In this document: positions 36,680 to 49,041 of the stretch, in pieces
Numbering within the stretch: the first letter of the stretch is position 1
Layout of the letters: each line of letters starts with the position of its first letter
From: Phoronis australis
Taxonomy: Eukaryota; Phoronida; Phoronidae
Direction: 5' to 3'
Assembly (NCBI GenBank): GCA_002633005.1
Contig: NMRA01000380.1
Span: forward strand, 139,234 to 195,976
DNA length: 56,743 nucleotides
Translations under genes and position numbers: made by a program
The notes under the pieces: generated by a model
Told to the model about the DNA's origin: nothing
What the model saw: the letters and a program-made list of their open reading frames with translations, nothing else
Databases searched by the model: none

Positions 36680-37385
36680 GGACTGCAAAGATTCAAAAAA
36701 TTTGAAACGATTCGATTCATTTTTTTTCACGATTCGAATTTTAGGATTCGATTAATCAAAAATTAAAATAAGTCATAAATCTCTTAACTCTATTCATGCA
36801 TATCTGAACCTCCTTCCACCAATACAATAAACAGGGAGAGGAATACATGGTTACATCAGTGTCAGTGAGTCAAACATGACGAGCGTCGAAGAAAAATAAA
36901 AAGCGAATGAAGTCAACTATTTAAGTCAAAAATATGAGCTCCAGTGAGACCAGCCTTAACTTAAGGTTGCAGTCACGTTCCTTTTTGGAAATCATTTGCA
37001 CTCCGAAAACCAAAATATTTCCAGACTTTTGAATTTGTTTTTTCGGCAAGTCAAAAATTTTGACGTCTGCCATGTTGTGGTGACGCCTGTGAAACACCGC
37101 CAATGATTGCACAAAATAAAATTCGTTTAGCAAATGAAAACGGTCGTTTTGTTCCTCTCGAGGGACATAGACAACAGAGATCGTAACGCTGTCATGTAAA
37201 TATGACAGCTTGTTCGCAAATAACAAGTGAGTGATTTCAACAAAAAATCGAAAAACAGGTCTGTGATAGTTACTTTCATATGACAAGCAAATACAATAAT
37301 CGAATCGTCATGGTCTACGAATCGGTACTCGAATCGTGGCCACAAAATCGCAATTACATTATCGAGTCGAAATCGTTGCAACTCC
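36680..37385. mobile_element. hAT-like MITE with degenerate GATTCGA inverted ends
   Basis: The left end gactgcaaagattc leads into gaaacgattcgattc; the right end, inverted, reads gagttgcaacgatttc followed by cgattcga-type words. About 700 bp; the ORFs inside do not resemble transposase. The superfamily is a guess from the end sequence. Confidence 0.5.
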
Positions 37386-38058
37386 CAACTGTGGTGTGTT
37401 TGTGGCGTATCTTATTAGGATTAGCTACGATTAGATATCTAGTGCCATTTGTAGAATCAGCTGTTAGTCCAGTTGTGATCAAAACTTTTCCTTTTTAGAC
37501 ATATATAGTTATTGTCCAATCCACCACAAATGTGAATTAAACTCAGTTGCTGTAATTTCACAGGTGAGCTTTATCATCGGCCTCCACCATGTTTAGGTAG
37601 ACACCAAAAACAATACGGAACATTGGTTGTCATTTTTATCAAAGTGTTCCCGTTCCCTTGGAGGTCAGGTGGCTATTGAATGCAATGCATTTTAAGGTTG
37701 TTTTGTGTAGCCCACGTTACGGTGCATTGATTAGAAATAGTTCATTCATTTCAATCAGTCATTTATTCATCAACTCATCTGTGCAGATGTCCAGTTTGAA
37801 GCAGATAGCATAATTATTGTATCTGCATCTGCCATGTACAGTGTGGTCTGTACCGCTGTTCTCAGTCACTGTATTCCAGATTCCAGTGTTCCCCAACTGG
37901 GGTCCTCTGTGGCTGGTTGCATGAAACATTCCCAAATAGGCAAATGCACCACAATTTTGTAGAAAGACTGTCATAGGCTACAAATACGCCACAGAGCGTA
38001 AATTTGATAAATCCTACTTTCATACATTGTGCATTAGATTCGTAATAATAGGGGATCA

Positions 38059-38480
38059 CTAAACCTGGGGTAATAAAGTGTGCCCTAAACCGACTGAATT
38101 TAGCCAGGATTTGCTGCGATATGAGTGAGGGTGAGTTGGGTTTCGGGCGCGGCTTTGATCCGGGAAGGCCCGGCCAGGAGCGTTGGGGGGCCCTGTAGCA
38201 TGCGATGCTCGGGGTGGGAGCCACTGCAGGTCCTCCAGGTATGTTTGTGCCTGCACTGTTGGTAGTTAAGGCATAGCAGTGTCCGGTATGTGAGTGTGGT
38301 ATGGTGTCAGTAGAGGTGCCTGCGTAATATGTACAGCAACCACAACTCCGGCTCTATCGTCGACCAGGGTGTGACTGGGTTGCGAGCTTTGCGGGAGCGA
38401 TACTGCTCATCATGAGGTATCCAACCTGTCCTCGTGTGCTGTGCCTCGAAGTCGATCGTCGTGCCTGCACTCCGGAGGGG
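38059..38480 (-). pseudogene. DIRS-like gag remnant
   Basis: On the minus strand WIPHDEQYRSRKARNPVTPW then STIEPELWLLYI resembles the N-terminal gag-like protein of DIRS-type tyrosine-recombinase retrotransposons. Downstream, after frame changes, a knuckle-like pattern appears (LNYQQCRHKH, CSGSHPEH). Local GC is clearly higher than the flanks. Multiple frame breaks make it non-functional. The assignment rests on memory of the family pattern only. Confidence 0.4.
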
Positions 38481-38754
38481 GGGTGAGGTTCAATGAATAT
38501 GGAGGTACAGTCCGGGAATGGCATCGGCCCATTTCTCATTGGTTGTGACTACCTGTCTCCCCCATCCCCTCCCACTCCTCTACCAGGGTCACGGCCCCCA
38601 CGCGGGTGGTGGTGTGGACAGGATTGTTCATCCATGAATAACCCTGCCCATGAGGCACATACTGAGCCACAACACCACGTTCCTTACATTTTTATCACTC
38701 CGGCTGGTCTGCTCACTCGATCAGCTTTTGTCCGGAACCTGCTTTGCAGGTTGT

Positions 38755-38965
38755 TAAAGCCCAGTTGGCTGTTTGGTGTACCCACTTGGTACTTTATATG
38801 ATATTTGCCCATTTGGCAATTTGTACCCAATTGGTACTTGTTATTGAATTTGCTGTTTTGCTCGACCCACTTGGTAGGCAATCGGCCAATACCCATTTGG
38901 TATTATGTACCCATTTGGTACTATGCTAACCTGTGCCACTTGGTATCCGATACTCAATTACACCT
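38755..38965 (+). repeat. Irregular CCCATTTGGTA word array
   Basis: About nine occurrences of CCAnTTGG(T/C)A (cccacttggtac, cccatttggcaa, cccaattggtac, cccatttggtat and so on) with uneven spacing of 12-40 bases, so not a simple tandem array. Confidence 0.65.
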
Positions 38966-39960
38966 TGGGTATCGTAAATGTGTGTGTTATCGCTTGTGTT
39001 TAAGGAACCCATATAGTTCCTTCTGTGAAATATTTATTTGGAGAGCTGTGACCCCGAAAATCCCAATACAACTTAAGATATATATTGTTGTTGTTTTATT
39101 TGACCCCAATAATGACATTTTCTAATGATATAACTAAAAAGTGAGCTCAGAGTTAACATAATTAAAAACTGAGCCCAGAGTTCATTGAAAGTATATAGTG
39201 ACTCAGTCCTTAAATTAGGGGTGTTGCATGAAAAGGTCCCTAATTGTCTAATTACTTTCGAAAATATTGACAATTCAATGTAGAGATCACTTTCGATTTG
39301 CATCAAAGTCAAAAGTTTACTTAGTAATGAAACTAAAACAATGCAAGAAAGGGCAATCTATGTTTTGCACAAGTCTAAAAATACGCAGTAGATTTACGGA
39401 ACTTAATTGTGTCCCTATTTGGGACTGTTTTATATTTGGTTTCAATGTGTTTGTTTAAAACTTGAACAGTGGTGTTTTAACCAATGTTAAATGTGTAAGT
39501 CATTAATATTTTTAACCACTCATCTCCATGAGTACAAACGTATTTTGCAGCTTGGAAGTGATCTTTGCTTTGTGTTTAACTACATGTATTTCCTACTTCA
39601 TGCTTGTAAAAGAACACCAGTGGTCTTCAAGCTACAGTCAGTTCCATGAATCAACTTTAGGGGATCAATATTAAGTGCATGTCATAGATCTGTAGCAGCA
39701 AGTCTCTACCTTTTTGAAGGTCAATGTGTCATATTCACTGATGATAAAGGATTTTTAACGTTAAGTGTATGTATTCAATAGCCTACAGTGGAAATTGGTG
39801 GTAAAAAACCCAGTTGCATGTCCATCGTAACTCCAGAATTTAGTTCTTAGTTTCTGCAGCTCATTCTATGTTTACATACTAAAGTCCACTGCCAGTCTTC
39901 TCTGCAACAATATATTTAAATGTCCCATAACTGTATATTTTCGGCACTATGGACTGTACC

Positions 39961-39979
39961 CTCTCTCTCTCTCTCGCTC

Positions 39980-40017
<38 letters not shown>
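39961..40017. repeat. (CT)n microsatellite running into gap
   Basis: CT repeat with a few interruptions, directly followed by N. Confidence 0.95.
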
Positions 40018-40184
40018 NNNNNNNNNNNNNNNNNNNNNNNNNNNNNNNNNNNNNNNNNNNNNNNNNNNNNNNNNNNNNNNNNNNNNNNNNNNNNNNNNNN
40101 NNNNNNNNNNNNNNNNNNNNNNNNNNNNNNNNNNNNNNNNNNNNNNNNNNNNNNNNNNNNNNNNNNNNNNNNNNNNNNNNNNNN
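40018..40184. other. Assembly gap (167 N)
   Basis: Run of N; apparent reading frames crossing it are artefacts of the CT tract. Confidence 0.98.
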
Positions 40185-40789
40185 CGGTGTACATAAGCAC
40201 AATGCCTGTTTGTTGACGTACCCATCGATCTCTTGCAGTAATTGATTATGTGGTGTAGTAAACGTGATTAAATCCTCACAAATTCTCAACTGCTTTCAAT
40301 GTTAAAACTCTTTTTCAACCCACAGGCAGAGTTTTTGCAAGAAAGCGCCGGCCATTTTCTATGAGACCCTAAAGTCGTGACGGTGTCGCCCTCTTTCTTG
40401 TAGACGGGAAAACAGAAGAAGGCTAATCAAAATTTGTGATATTTGTAAACAACAAGTTTAGATAAGAAAGAAGACATTTCTCAGTTGTTAATTATCCAGT
40501 TTTAATTAGACCATGAAGTAAAATGAAGTAACCAGCAATAAACTACCTTTTGGCCTATCTGTTTTAATAAATAAATAGCTCACTAGATATTTAATAAACA
40601 AAATATGAAATGTTTTAAGTGAGATTTAAATTTAAAACTACAACAATCATTAAACTGATTAAGTTTCAACATCTTAAAGACAGCCGATCCTAGTTATCAC
40701 TCGTTACTCTTGGAGATGGCTTTGACGGCATGGCACGCTATGCCAGGGGCAGCAAAAATCTGTCGTGTCGCCTTAGTGCTGTCACATCA

Positions 40790-40984
40790 CAGCAAAACAT
40801 TAAATGAGTCCTTGGCTAAAGTCTTGGAATTCCCATTTTCCCTAATTATCGATATCACTAAAGACGCGCATTGGCGTAGTTGCTGTGGTGACCAATTGTT
40901 ACAGACCCAGCAACTGTCCTCATACCCTGCATCCGAGTCCTCACCGCTGTCACTTTCGAACTGTGAAGCGTGTAATGACTGTAA
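40790..40984 (-). pseudogene. C-terminal tail of pogo/Tigger-like transposase, cut off by an insertion
   Basis: Minus strand encodes FESDSGEDSDAGYEDSCWVC, then NNWSPQQLRQC and a stop. Acidic tails with a CxxC module are common at the C-termini of this transposase class. It ends exactly where Kolobok copy 3 begins, and the main transposase fragment resumes on the other side (42659 upward) in the same orientation. Confidence 0.45.
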
Positions 40985-42658
40985 AATAGAATGCCACCCG
41001 ATTTGATTAGTTTTTTTTTTTTTGCCCTCCTAATCGATCTATATCCACATCGCCTCGCATACGGTCGACCTTACCTTGCCAAGAGGTGTCGCGTTAACCT
41101 GTGAGGAAGATGAGAAACGACGCTAGCGACGTCAGTGGTTCATATGCAGAGTGAATTCCGCTATGTTGCGGTGCATCGTTCTCTCTTGTTCGAACTAAGC
41201 AGCTGCGAGGGAAGCGGGTATATCGTTTTTTTTTTTACTTCCTCGAGAGTCCGAAGTGCTTAGGAAGTGGCTCATGATAGTGAAGAATGAAATGTACGCT
41301 GTAAATAGCAAGTATGAGGCCGTGAAACATCTCCGTGTCTGTGGCCTGCAGACGTCGACAGTGCCTGACGTATGCTGGCTTACCAAATAACTCCATACGT
41401 TCCGTTGTCTGAGCTTGTTCACGGCGCCTCTCTAGTATTCCTTCATCACTGTATTCTTGTTCGAATTGATAGCCTGTAAAACTTAACGATCCACCTGCGA
41501 AGTCGGGACTGATGAGCTCTAGCTCATCCTAAGTCGGGAATGCGAGTTGCCATGTTGGCGTTTATTACTGAGCGTTCTGTTTCAAACTGAATTATTCTCA
41601 CCCTAACCAATACTTATGTAAAACTGAAACAAAGTCTGTCTCATTAGATGCAAATTGTAATACCTTTGGAGTGTTCGTGAGTGCAAATGATTTGAGAAGC
41701 CAGCAACTAAATAAACCACTGCGTTACCGGCTTTAGGTGAAATAAAACTAATTCACGGGACATCTAGGCCGTGTGAGCTCATGCTACTTTAGTGTTTGCT
41801 GGCAGAAACTGTTGTGAAACAACTCGATCTCCATCCCACGGCCAGGTGTTAGGGGCATCTTTATCTACTTTTACATTCCTCAAATAATGATTGTCAATGT
41901 ACCACTTCTGCCCTGACCTTGCTGTGGCCAAAGCGGAACCTGAATTTGCGGCCCCCGACGAGTAAGTATATTTGCAGTTTCGTGGCTAATTCACCAACAT
42001 AATCAGGTGCACATTACTTTGGCTCACTTGCAAAGTATTTTCTTGACTGGAAGTTTAGTTTCCACTGAACTTTGGCTAATTTATGTTCGTGGTGTCCGAT
42101 CAGTTTCCGAGCCACTGGCGGGGATAACGAGTCAATCCGGCCGGCCGCGACGGGCCTGATCGGGCTCCGAGCCACTGGCCAGGCTAACAAGCGTTTTGTG
42201 TTTAGAAAAAATCAAAAGTCTAAACAACACATATCTCCTGTCTGTATCTCACGGAAAATACTTCGAAATTATCTCCGAACAGACCCCAAACTCCTGCTAC
42301 GGACCTTATTGGCCTGCCGAACTTTGTAGGCTACGGTATGTCCAAATACCAATAAATCCGTAAGAACGGAATAAAACAACACGTTTTTATGAAAACTCGG
42401 TGTATTTTTAAGGGTTTTACATCGAAGTTTGATGATTTATTGGTGTTAAGCGATGACTTCAAGCGATAAGCTGACACCAGTAACCCGTGTTGTGAACTGC
42501 TGAACAGACTGCGTGTGAAACCGATGACGTCATTGGATAATTTCAACACTTCCGTCTGCCGTCACGTGTCAGGTAACGCAACCGTACGTGTCGTTATGGA
42601 GTTGAACCACTCGATCTAAATTGATGCAAATTAGGTTGTTTTTGGGTGGCATGCTCCT
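40985..42658 (+). mobile_element. Kolobok-like DNA transposon, copy 3 (1674 bp)
   Basis: Right end GGGTGGCATGCTCCT followed by TTAA (42659-42662). The left end is eroded (gtaa then aatagaatgccaccc). Same orientation as copy 2. THAP relic degenerate (about 41150-41400). Inserted in a pogo/Tigger-like transposase relic. Confidence 0.75.
41150..41400 (+). pseudogene. THAP finger relic in Kolobok copy 3
   Basis: Nucleotide text parallels the finger of copy 2 (agtgaagaatgaaatgtacg, aagtatgaggccgtgaaac) but stops and frameshifts interrupt every frame; a poly-T run replaces part of the core. Confidence 0.5.
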
Positions 42659-43470
42659 TTAATCCTGGTGGACTTTGTTCATTATCATTTCGTGGTTTCT
42701 CAACTTGAATTTTGTTGCTGTTATCCTCTCCACACGCCTTTGTAATCACCTTTGATTTTTATCACCTGTTTCTTTTTCGTCACTTGTGCATTTTTGTCAC
42801 ATATGACGTCTTTATCACCTGTGCTTTTGTTGAGTTCTTTTTTTTTCAGCATTTCTACATTCTCTGTCAGCCCCTTACAAAACAAACTTGGAGAACTGTT
42901 TGAACGGACTTGGTCACTTGGCAATGGCGTCGTCGCTCCTGTACACCCCTTCAACCGTTTACTGAAAAAATCATTTTCATCCTCATTTCCATCAGTAGTC
43001 GTCAAGAATGATGTGTATGGGGTGATCCTTTCATGGGGCACAACGGTGTTGTCAAACGGGTATATTCCGGACTTCCGGGAAGCCGAATGATTTCAAGGAG
43101 ACAGCACTTTCACGTAGGCTTTGCTTGCCATGGAACACAGATCAAAGCGTGTAATTCCAGCCCTTGTACCTTTCATCGTTTTGTGGCACAAATTGCTATA
43201 CACTGCTTCCAGTGGTCCATAACACTCAACATCAAGTGGTTGTAGTATGTGTGATGTGTGAGCTGGCAGAGTTAGAATTGCAATGTTGTGGTTCTTCGCC
43301 CATTCTACTACAGTTATGGCCGTGTGTGAATTTTGGCCATCAAGTAACAATAGGACTGGCTCCTGCAATAACGCGCACCTGTGCTTGATTTTGCTGCCCG
43401 GACACAGGCCGGCGAAGTAATGCCCTTGCAGTTGCCGTGATTCTTCGCCTGGAAAATAATCACTTGCTAA
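42659..43470 (-). pseudogene. Pogo/Tigger-like DDE transposase fragment
   Basis: Minus strand shows the core of a DDE_1-type endonuclease: EPVLLLLDGQNSHTAITVVE, WAKNHNIAILTLPAHTSHIL, QPLDVECYGPLEAVYS. The aspartates in LLDG and QPLD match the second and third catalytic positions of the family. A TGA (near 43091) separates this from SGIYPFDN and the variable tail (43041 to 42721), all in the same frame; the frame then breaks before the Kolobok insertion. The N-terminal DNA-binding part and first catalytic aspartate were not found. Confidence 0.78.
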
Positions 43471-43560
43471 ATTGGCTTTGATTTTCATTTTATAGGGAAA
43501 ATACATGTATATTTTAAAAGGTAATATATAACTCTGTTGTCTAAATATAAAATTCGGCAC

Positions 43561-46500
43561 GGTAAACGGAGGGAGTGTAGTGAGTTTTAGTCAATGAGAT
43601 GAATATCAGCGATGGTAAAATATTGCAATGTTAGGAGCATGACGCAGTATTTTTATCTCTTTGTCACAAGAATTTCACTCATTCAATGCCCAGGTAGCTA
43701 ATTAATGTTTTTATCTTGCCCCGCGGAGCACAGATGTCAGCGCACGACAAGCCAGGCGGTCCGCCGGCTCCGCCGGGTAGCAGCTTATACGAATGTTTTT
43801 GGCTAAGTGGGAATTATTCCTTTTAACTTAAACTCATTAATACTTATATTATACCATTTGGCACCATGGCAAGTTTTCGCCACTAAATGGTATTCTGTTG
43901 TTCATTGTTATTTGTTGGCAGTCAGCCGCGCGGCCCTATCGAAGTCGCGGGAGACCACCGCCGGTATCTCAGTTTCCGTCTGAATTTATTTTCTATATTT
44001 TTGCAAGTTTAATACTCAGAATATTCTGACTATATAACAGTTTTATTCAATTATTTTGTTCGTTGTTTTGTTTATACTGTTTGTTTACCAGAGTTAAATA
44101 CACCCAGTAAAACACACTTAGCCTTGCTCGCCGTTGTAGTCGGCCTTGTCATTCAATCGTTGGCACAGGACTGTCTACTCAGTACTTACACTGTACATGT
44201 ACATGCAAGTTTCTGAAACTATCTTTGTATGTATGTATACGGCATTTATGATTTGAGCCATTTATTCCGATAAAACAGCCGGGGATAGCATGCCTTCGTC
44301 TTCCGGCTTGTCAAAATTTATTTTGCCACATTTTGTCAGCAATTTCAGTACAAATTGTCCCTGTTTTGGTTTTATTAAAGTTCAGGTCCGCTGTCGATTG
44401 TTTTATCCCCGTTTGCAGGCTGGTAACAAACACTGCTCCAGTCGCACAGCCGGTGTTCATAAGCCTGGGTCCCTGAATGAATTGTAGTTCCGGTTTCGCG
44501 GTTAAATCAAATGGGGTTCTGTTCTTCGGGTCGGAATCGTGAGTGGCGCGATTATTTAAACTTTCTTGGACTACGGATTGTGTATTGGTTATAGGATAGG
44601 TACTGCATGGTTCATTATAACTTCTTCTAGCCATTTGATAAGGGCTAAAAGGTGTGCTACTAGGACTTTAAAGGTAAAATATTCAACTGTGCCCCAATTT
44701 TCACAATCAATTTCCCCTCTCAGAGAACATCCTGAATTGTTTATCTGCCATTCTGCTTAAGAAAGTGCCTCCTACAATTACGCCTCTGAGCTCGCTTTTA
44801 CTAGTGATTGTATGGAAGAGAATGAACGAGATCGTGGACATAATGCTAAAACAATTCTGGAGCTGTGGTCATATTAGTCAATTAAAACAAACTCCTACAT
44901 TCAATTAATGTACCTAAATAAAAGTGTAGCGTGATTTTTTTATTTTTGATGTGGCGTCATTTTGTACGATAGCCAGGAAAGGTCATTTTACGCTTATTAC
45001 TTCAATAGGGTACTTTCACAAACTAATCCGCGACGTGGCGCTGCGACCAGGCCATAATGGTCGTTCTCTAGTCATGACTCACCGACTGACATATCCCTAT
45101 GCCGATCGTGGCCGCTCGAACAGCTGAACGGTAAACTAGTGTTTTGTTGCAAGTCCAAGCATTTCTAAATACCTTTGACACCTTATACGTTTTGTACAAT
45201 AATTAAAATGCAATTTTTGCAAGAAATCTCAGTCCGTTTGCTGTAGTGATAGAACTCTAGGCCTGGAATGCCGCTGAGGTTGTGCCGCGCATGAGTGGCA
45301 TTTGCTTGCATTTGTTTGTTCCGAAGTTGGTTATTGGTGTGGAATTGACTGTAACTAAAATTTTTCTCAACTCTGCTGTTTTGTAACGAAATGAACAAGA
45401 GTCATGTCACTAGAAAGCCCTTCATCAGTTATTGATGGTGTGTGATTAGAACACAAGGAAAAGCATAATAATTATCATTTCGCATACCTGACAAGTAAAA
45501 TGGAAATGAACCAGAGAGGTTATAAAATGACTAATTAAACCAGCAAGGAACCTATCGTTTATCTATGAAATGTTCTGTGGATATATCAGGTTTGCAGTGT
45601 AAGGCTTTACACTGTAGTTTATGAAGAAACTCATTTTTACAGAAAGTAAAATAAACTAATCCTGATACGTGCAGTGTGTTATCAGTAAACAAGAGACTTT
45701 GGAACACATGTTTACGATTGGTGTGTTATTTGAAAAGTGGACTGTGGAAAATATCAATGTTCATGACAAAGTTATTTTGAACACCTGTTACATAGTTATC
45801 CACATTCGACAACGAAAAACACGACAAGTGGATTGAAAAGCGGGACTTCCGAAAAAAGGGGGACATCTGGGGCGAAATGTTCGCCAAAACACGTAAAAAC
45901 GTCCCGACAGCATTTTAGTTGAACAGTAGACATAACGCCCAAAAGCGCCCGACGGCGTTTTTTAAGTCAAATGTGATATTGCGGGTGTCTCAAAAATCCA
46001 GGAAACGCCCGGTTTTTTTCTTTTTAGTAGAACGGGGAATATGGATACGGATATGGATATGACGCGAGGAAAATTACAATAGTTTCTCACATCACCTGGA
46101 ATGTGTTACGACTAGTTAATAACACCGAGTACGTAATTTTTTTGATATTTCATGGGCGAATCACAAAGTAGTTCACAGTAGATGCCTTGCATTTTATCGT
46201 CTGCAAAACACTACAACACTCAAAATGCGCGCCAACCTAACAATCCCGGAGTAAGGTGGCATGGTTATGATTGACAAATCGGGTGTCGCAGTTGTACGTA
46301 CTCCCAGTCGGAAGGACATGCAAACATCTTCTTCAACGGACACATCTTCGGCGCCGAATTCCATATCCGAGTCCATTCAAATGGAGACGAGCCCCAACTC
46401 AAGAAACTGTACTGTCTCAAGATCAATTCAGTGCTCACGCGCGGGGAAGCCTAGCTGACTGTTTATAATTATTTTTAAAGTTTTAATTACAAATTTAAAG

Positions 46501-47677
46501 ACTATTTATTAGAACTTGTTTATTAAAGATGATAAATAGCTATATATGTAAAAAATATTCAAAACGTTTTCCCAAAGCCAAAAAAATATTATCGAGTATT
46601 TAGGCGTGAGGGCTTCAATTCCCCTCATCTATGGTACGCAGTGTAAAAGCATTGAAAATGTCTTGTGTGCGTGTGCGTGTGCGTACATGTATGTGTGCGT
46701 GCGTCACAAGATTTACATGAAAACAAAACAGGTGGCTTGGTTTGACGATTACTTTACTGCTACCAACATTCAATATAACATCAAAGTGCATATGATACAT
46801 TGACCATCTGTAGAACTGAGCCTACGCAGCTTGTTACGAAGATTTTTACCTACAACAATTATTAATAGATAAATACTCATTCACAAAATCACAATCGTGA
46901 TGTTCTTAAACTGGGCATAAAAATGAGCTATTATTGTGTCAAAAACACATTTCTTGGCAGACGTGTTTGGTCTTCCATTCATATACTTAGTTTTAGTTAC
47001 TATGATGTGCACGGCCTTAACTAACTGGCCAGGATGAAAAATTTTACAGACCTGGTTGGAAGCTCAGAAAAACGTAGTGTCAGTTTCGTTAAGCCTAGAA
47101 ACCTTTTATGGTCTTGATAAGGAACAAAGTGAGATCGTTTTGGCATCTGGGTGTGGCTTAAAGCAAAAGTTGTTTTTGGAAAAGTGTACATGTTTACTTC
47201 ACCTTTTAAACATTTTTTACGACAGAGATATTTACGAAACATGTAATTACGCAAGCTTTCAAATACAAAACACGCAATAAGTGTTCTTTCACAGAAACGC
47301 AACTTCAATTAAAACAACCTGTAGTCAATAAAGTGTGCCCTCAAGTAGCTTAAACGTCGGAAAACACATTAACGTTCGTCACACGTACGCACTAACCAGT
47401 TTACAATAAAATTGTTTTGATTGCATGATAGTTCGTCCAATAATTGTTTTCCGCCTACGACCAAGGCAAAATCATTATCTCCTTGTTAGAGAACTTCGCA
47501 TGGTTTAATTGGCCTCCACGTAGAAAATCAGCAAGGGGTATAAGCCTCCAACAGATCTCCACTGTGCAGTAGCTTCGCAACATTACGTCAACGCTGGGGA
47601 AGTGCGACGTAAATATCTCTTGCTTATTACCTCGCTAAAGATCCTTGTAAAACAATTTTACCACAAGTATCAGTCTA
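43561..47677. other. Intergenic, no gene recognised
   Basis: ORFs of up to 107 codons (minus 44311-44634, plus 46261-46468) lack family motifs or splice support. A GT-rich microsatellite lies at 46661-46705. Confidence 0.4.
46661..46705. repeat. GT/GC-rich microsatellite
   Basis: Repeats of gtgtgcgtgtgcgtgtgcg with an acatgta interruption. Confidence 0.8.
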
Positions 47678-47887
47678 GAGGCCGTTCCAAGAAACTGACT
47701 TAAGCTCATTTTCTGAGTAAGATGTGTCTGAACTTCCAAACATTGAAACTTCTACATCCGGTCAAACATTCTCAAATCAAACTTTAGATACCCTTTCGAA
47801 ATGGACTTGAGACAAATTTGTTATATGGCAAAATTGACTGAAATGTACTATTTGTCTTAACTAAGTCAGTTTTCTGGGAACGGGCCC
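47678..47887. mobile_element. MITE with CCGTTCC-AGAAAACTGACTTA ends
   Basis: Left end gaggccgttccaagaaactg, right end (inverted) gggcccgttcccagaaaact; about 210 bp. Confidence 0.65.
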
Positions 47888-48713
47888 CATGTACATCCTC
47901 TCAACAATCTTAAAAATGCCGCAATTTTATAGCTTGCAGGGAGAAAGCAGAACCCCGGCAAGGGAACGCACCTGATTTCGAGTGTTTGGTAAATCCCAAC
48001 GCCTAACGAGTGGTTCACTCCGGTAGCCTTTTGGTTAGTTCTCAAAATTGTCAGAATCTGTCCATTCAAAGCGACCATAAACTCTTAAGTAGTGAACTTC
48101 TGGTCTAAACATTATCGTTGATCCGGAGAAATGATTTCTGGGTATTCAAAGAACTGACTGTTTATCATCAAGGAAAAATGAACTGATTGCCGAACTACTG
48201 AAATCATCTCAAATTTCACTAGTGAACTATTTGATACCAGTTTCGTAAGTGTAAGCGGTCTAATTCAAAATCCATTGCTGTGACGGGAAGCTGTTTTATA
48301 GTCTTTTACTATTATACTACTTGGACAACGCTCCATCGGTTAATATTTCGGAGTTAATAATTTTCTCTACATTGACCTCTAGTACCTTCTCATTGACCAC
48401 CGTTTTTATTATTGTTGAAGATTTTTTTGAAATAATGCACAGCTCATCGTGATTCGATCCCAGTAATTTAGTCTTTGCAAGACACATCTGGGCTACCCCC
48501 ACGTCAAAGAAATGCAGTAAGCCGATTCTGACGTCAGTCAGTCCCCAAATACATTGTGGAGATTTTTAAACAATTTCCGGGAGATGCTCGGAATGGACAA
48601 AGGAGTAATCGAAAACATTTTGGGACAATATATCATGTTATGGGATAATACAACAGTGGTTTATAATGCAAAAAATCGACAAACGCAGCTTGGTTAAATC
48701 GATGATATTCAGA

Positions 48714-48861
48714 GCCCAGTTGCATAAAGTTACACGATGTATAGCAACAATGACGTCGCATTTTCACGCGCCACGTTGTCATTGTTGAACAATGCACCTG
48801 ACGTCATCCAACAATCAAACTTATCCAGCAGATAACTGTGAAGTTTTATGCAACCTAGCCC
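48714..48861. mobile_element. MITE with GTTGCAT-type inverted ends, copy 2
   Basis: Same family as 961-1112: shared gtatagcaacaatgacgtcg, cgcgccacgttgt and the ttatccagc...gataact tail. Confidence 0.7.
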
Positions 48862-49041
48862 AAATGTTTAGTGATGACGTATCTACCACTAATATGACGC
48901 AAGACCCAGAAATAGGAATAGAAAAGCACAGTCACACATTTTCAAATTTTTTGTAGGTTTTGGACTTTTTTCCGATACAGGTAACTACGGGGACAATTTA
49001 GCACTTGAAATGTTTACAAAGTTTTGTGCTTGCATTAATCG

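Noticed and set aside
39879-40289. Several ORFs of 92-136 codons rich in RE/SL dipeptides
   Set aside because: They run through the CT microsatellite and the N gap; the apparent protein is the repeat and unknown bases.
46194-46468. Overlapping ORFs on both strands as a possible small gene
   Set aside because: Three overlapping frames are open at once and none shows a motif, signal peptide or splice signal.
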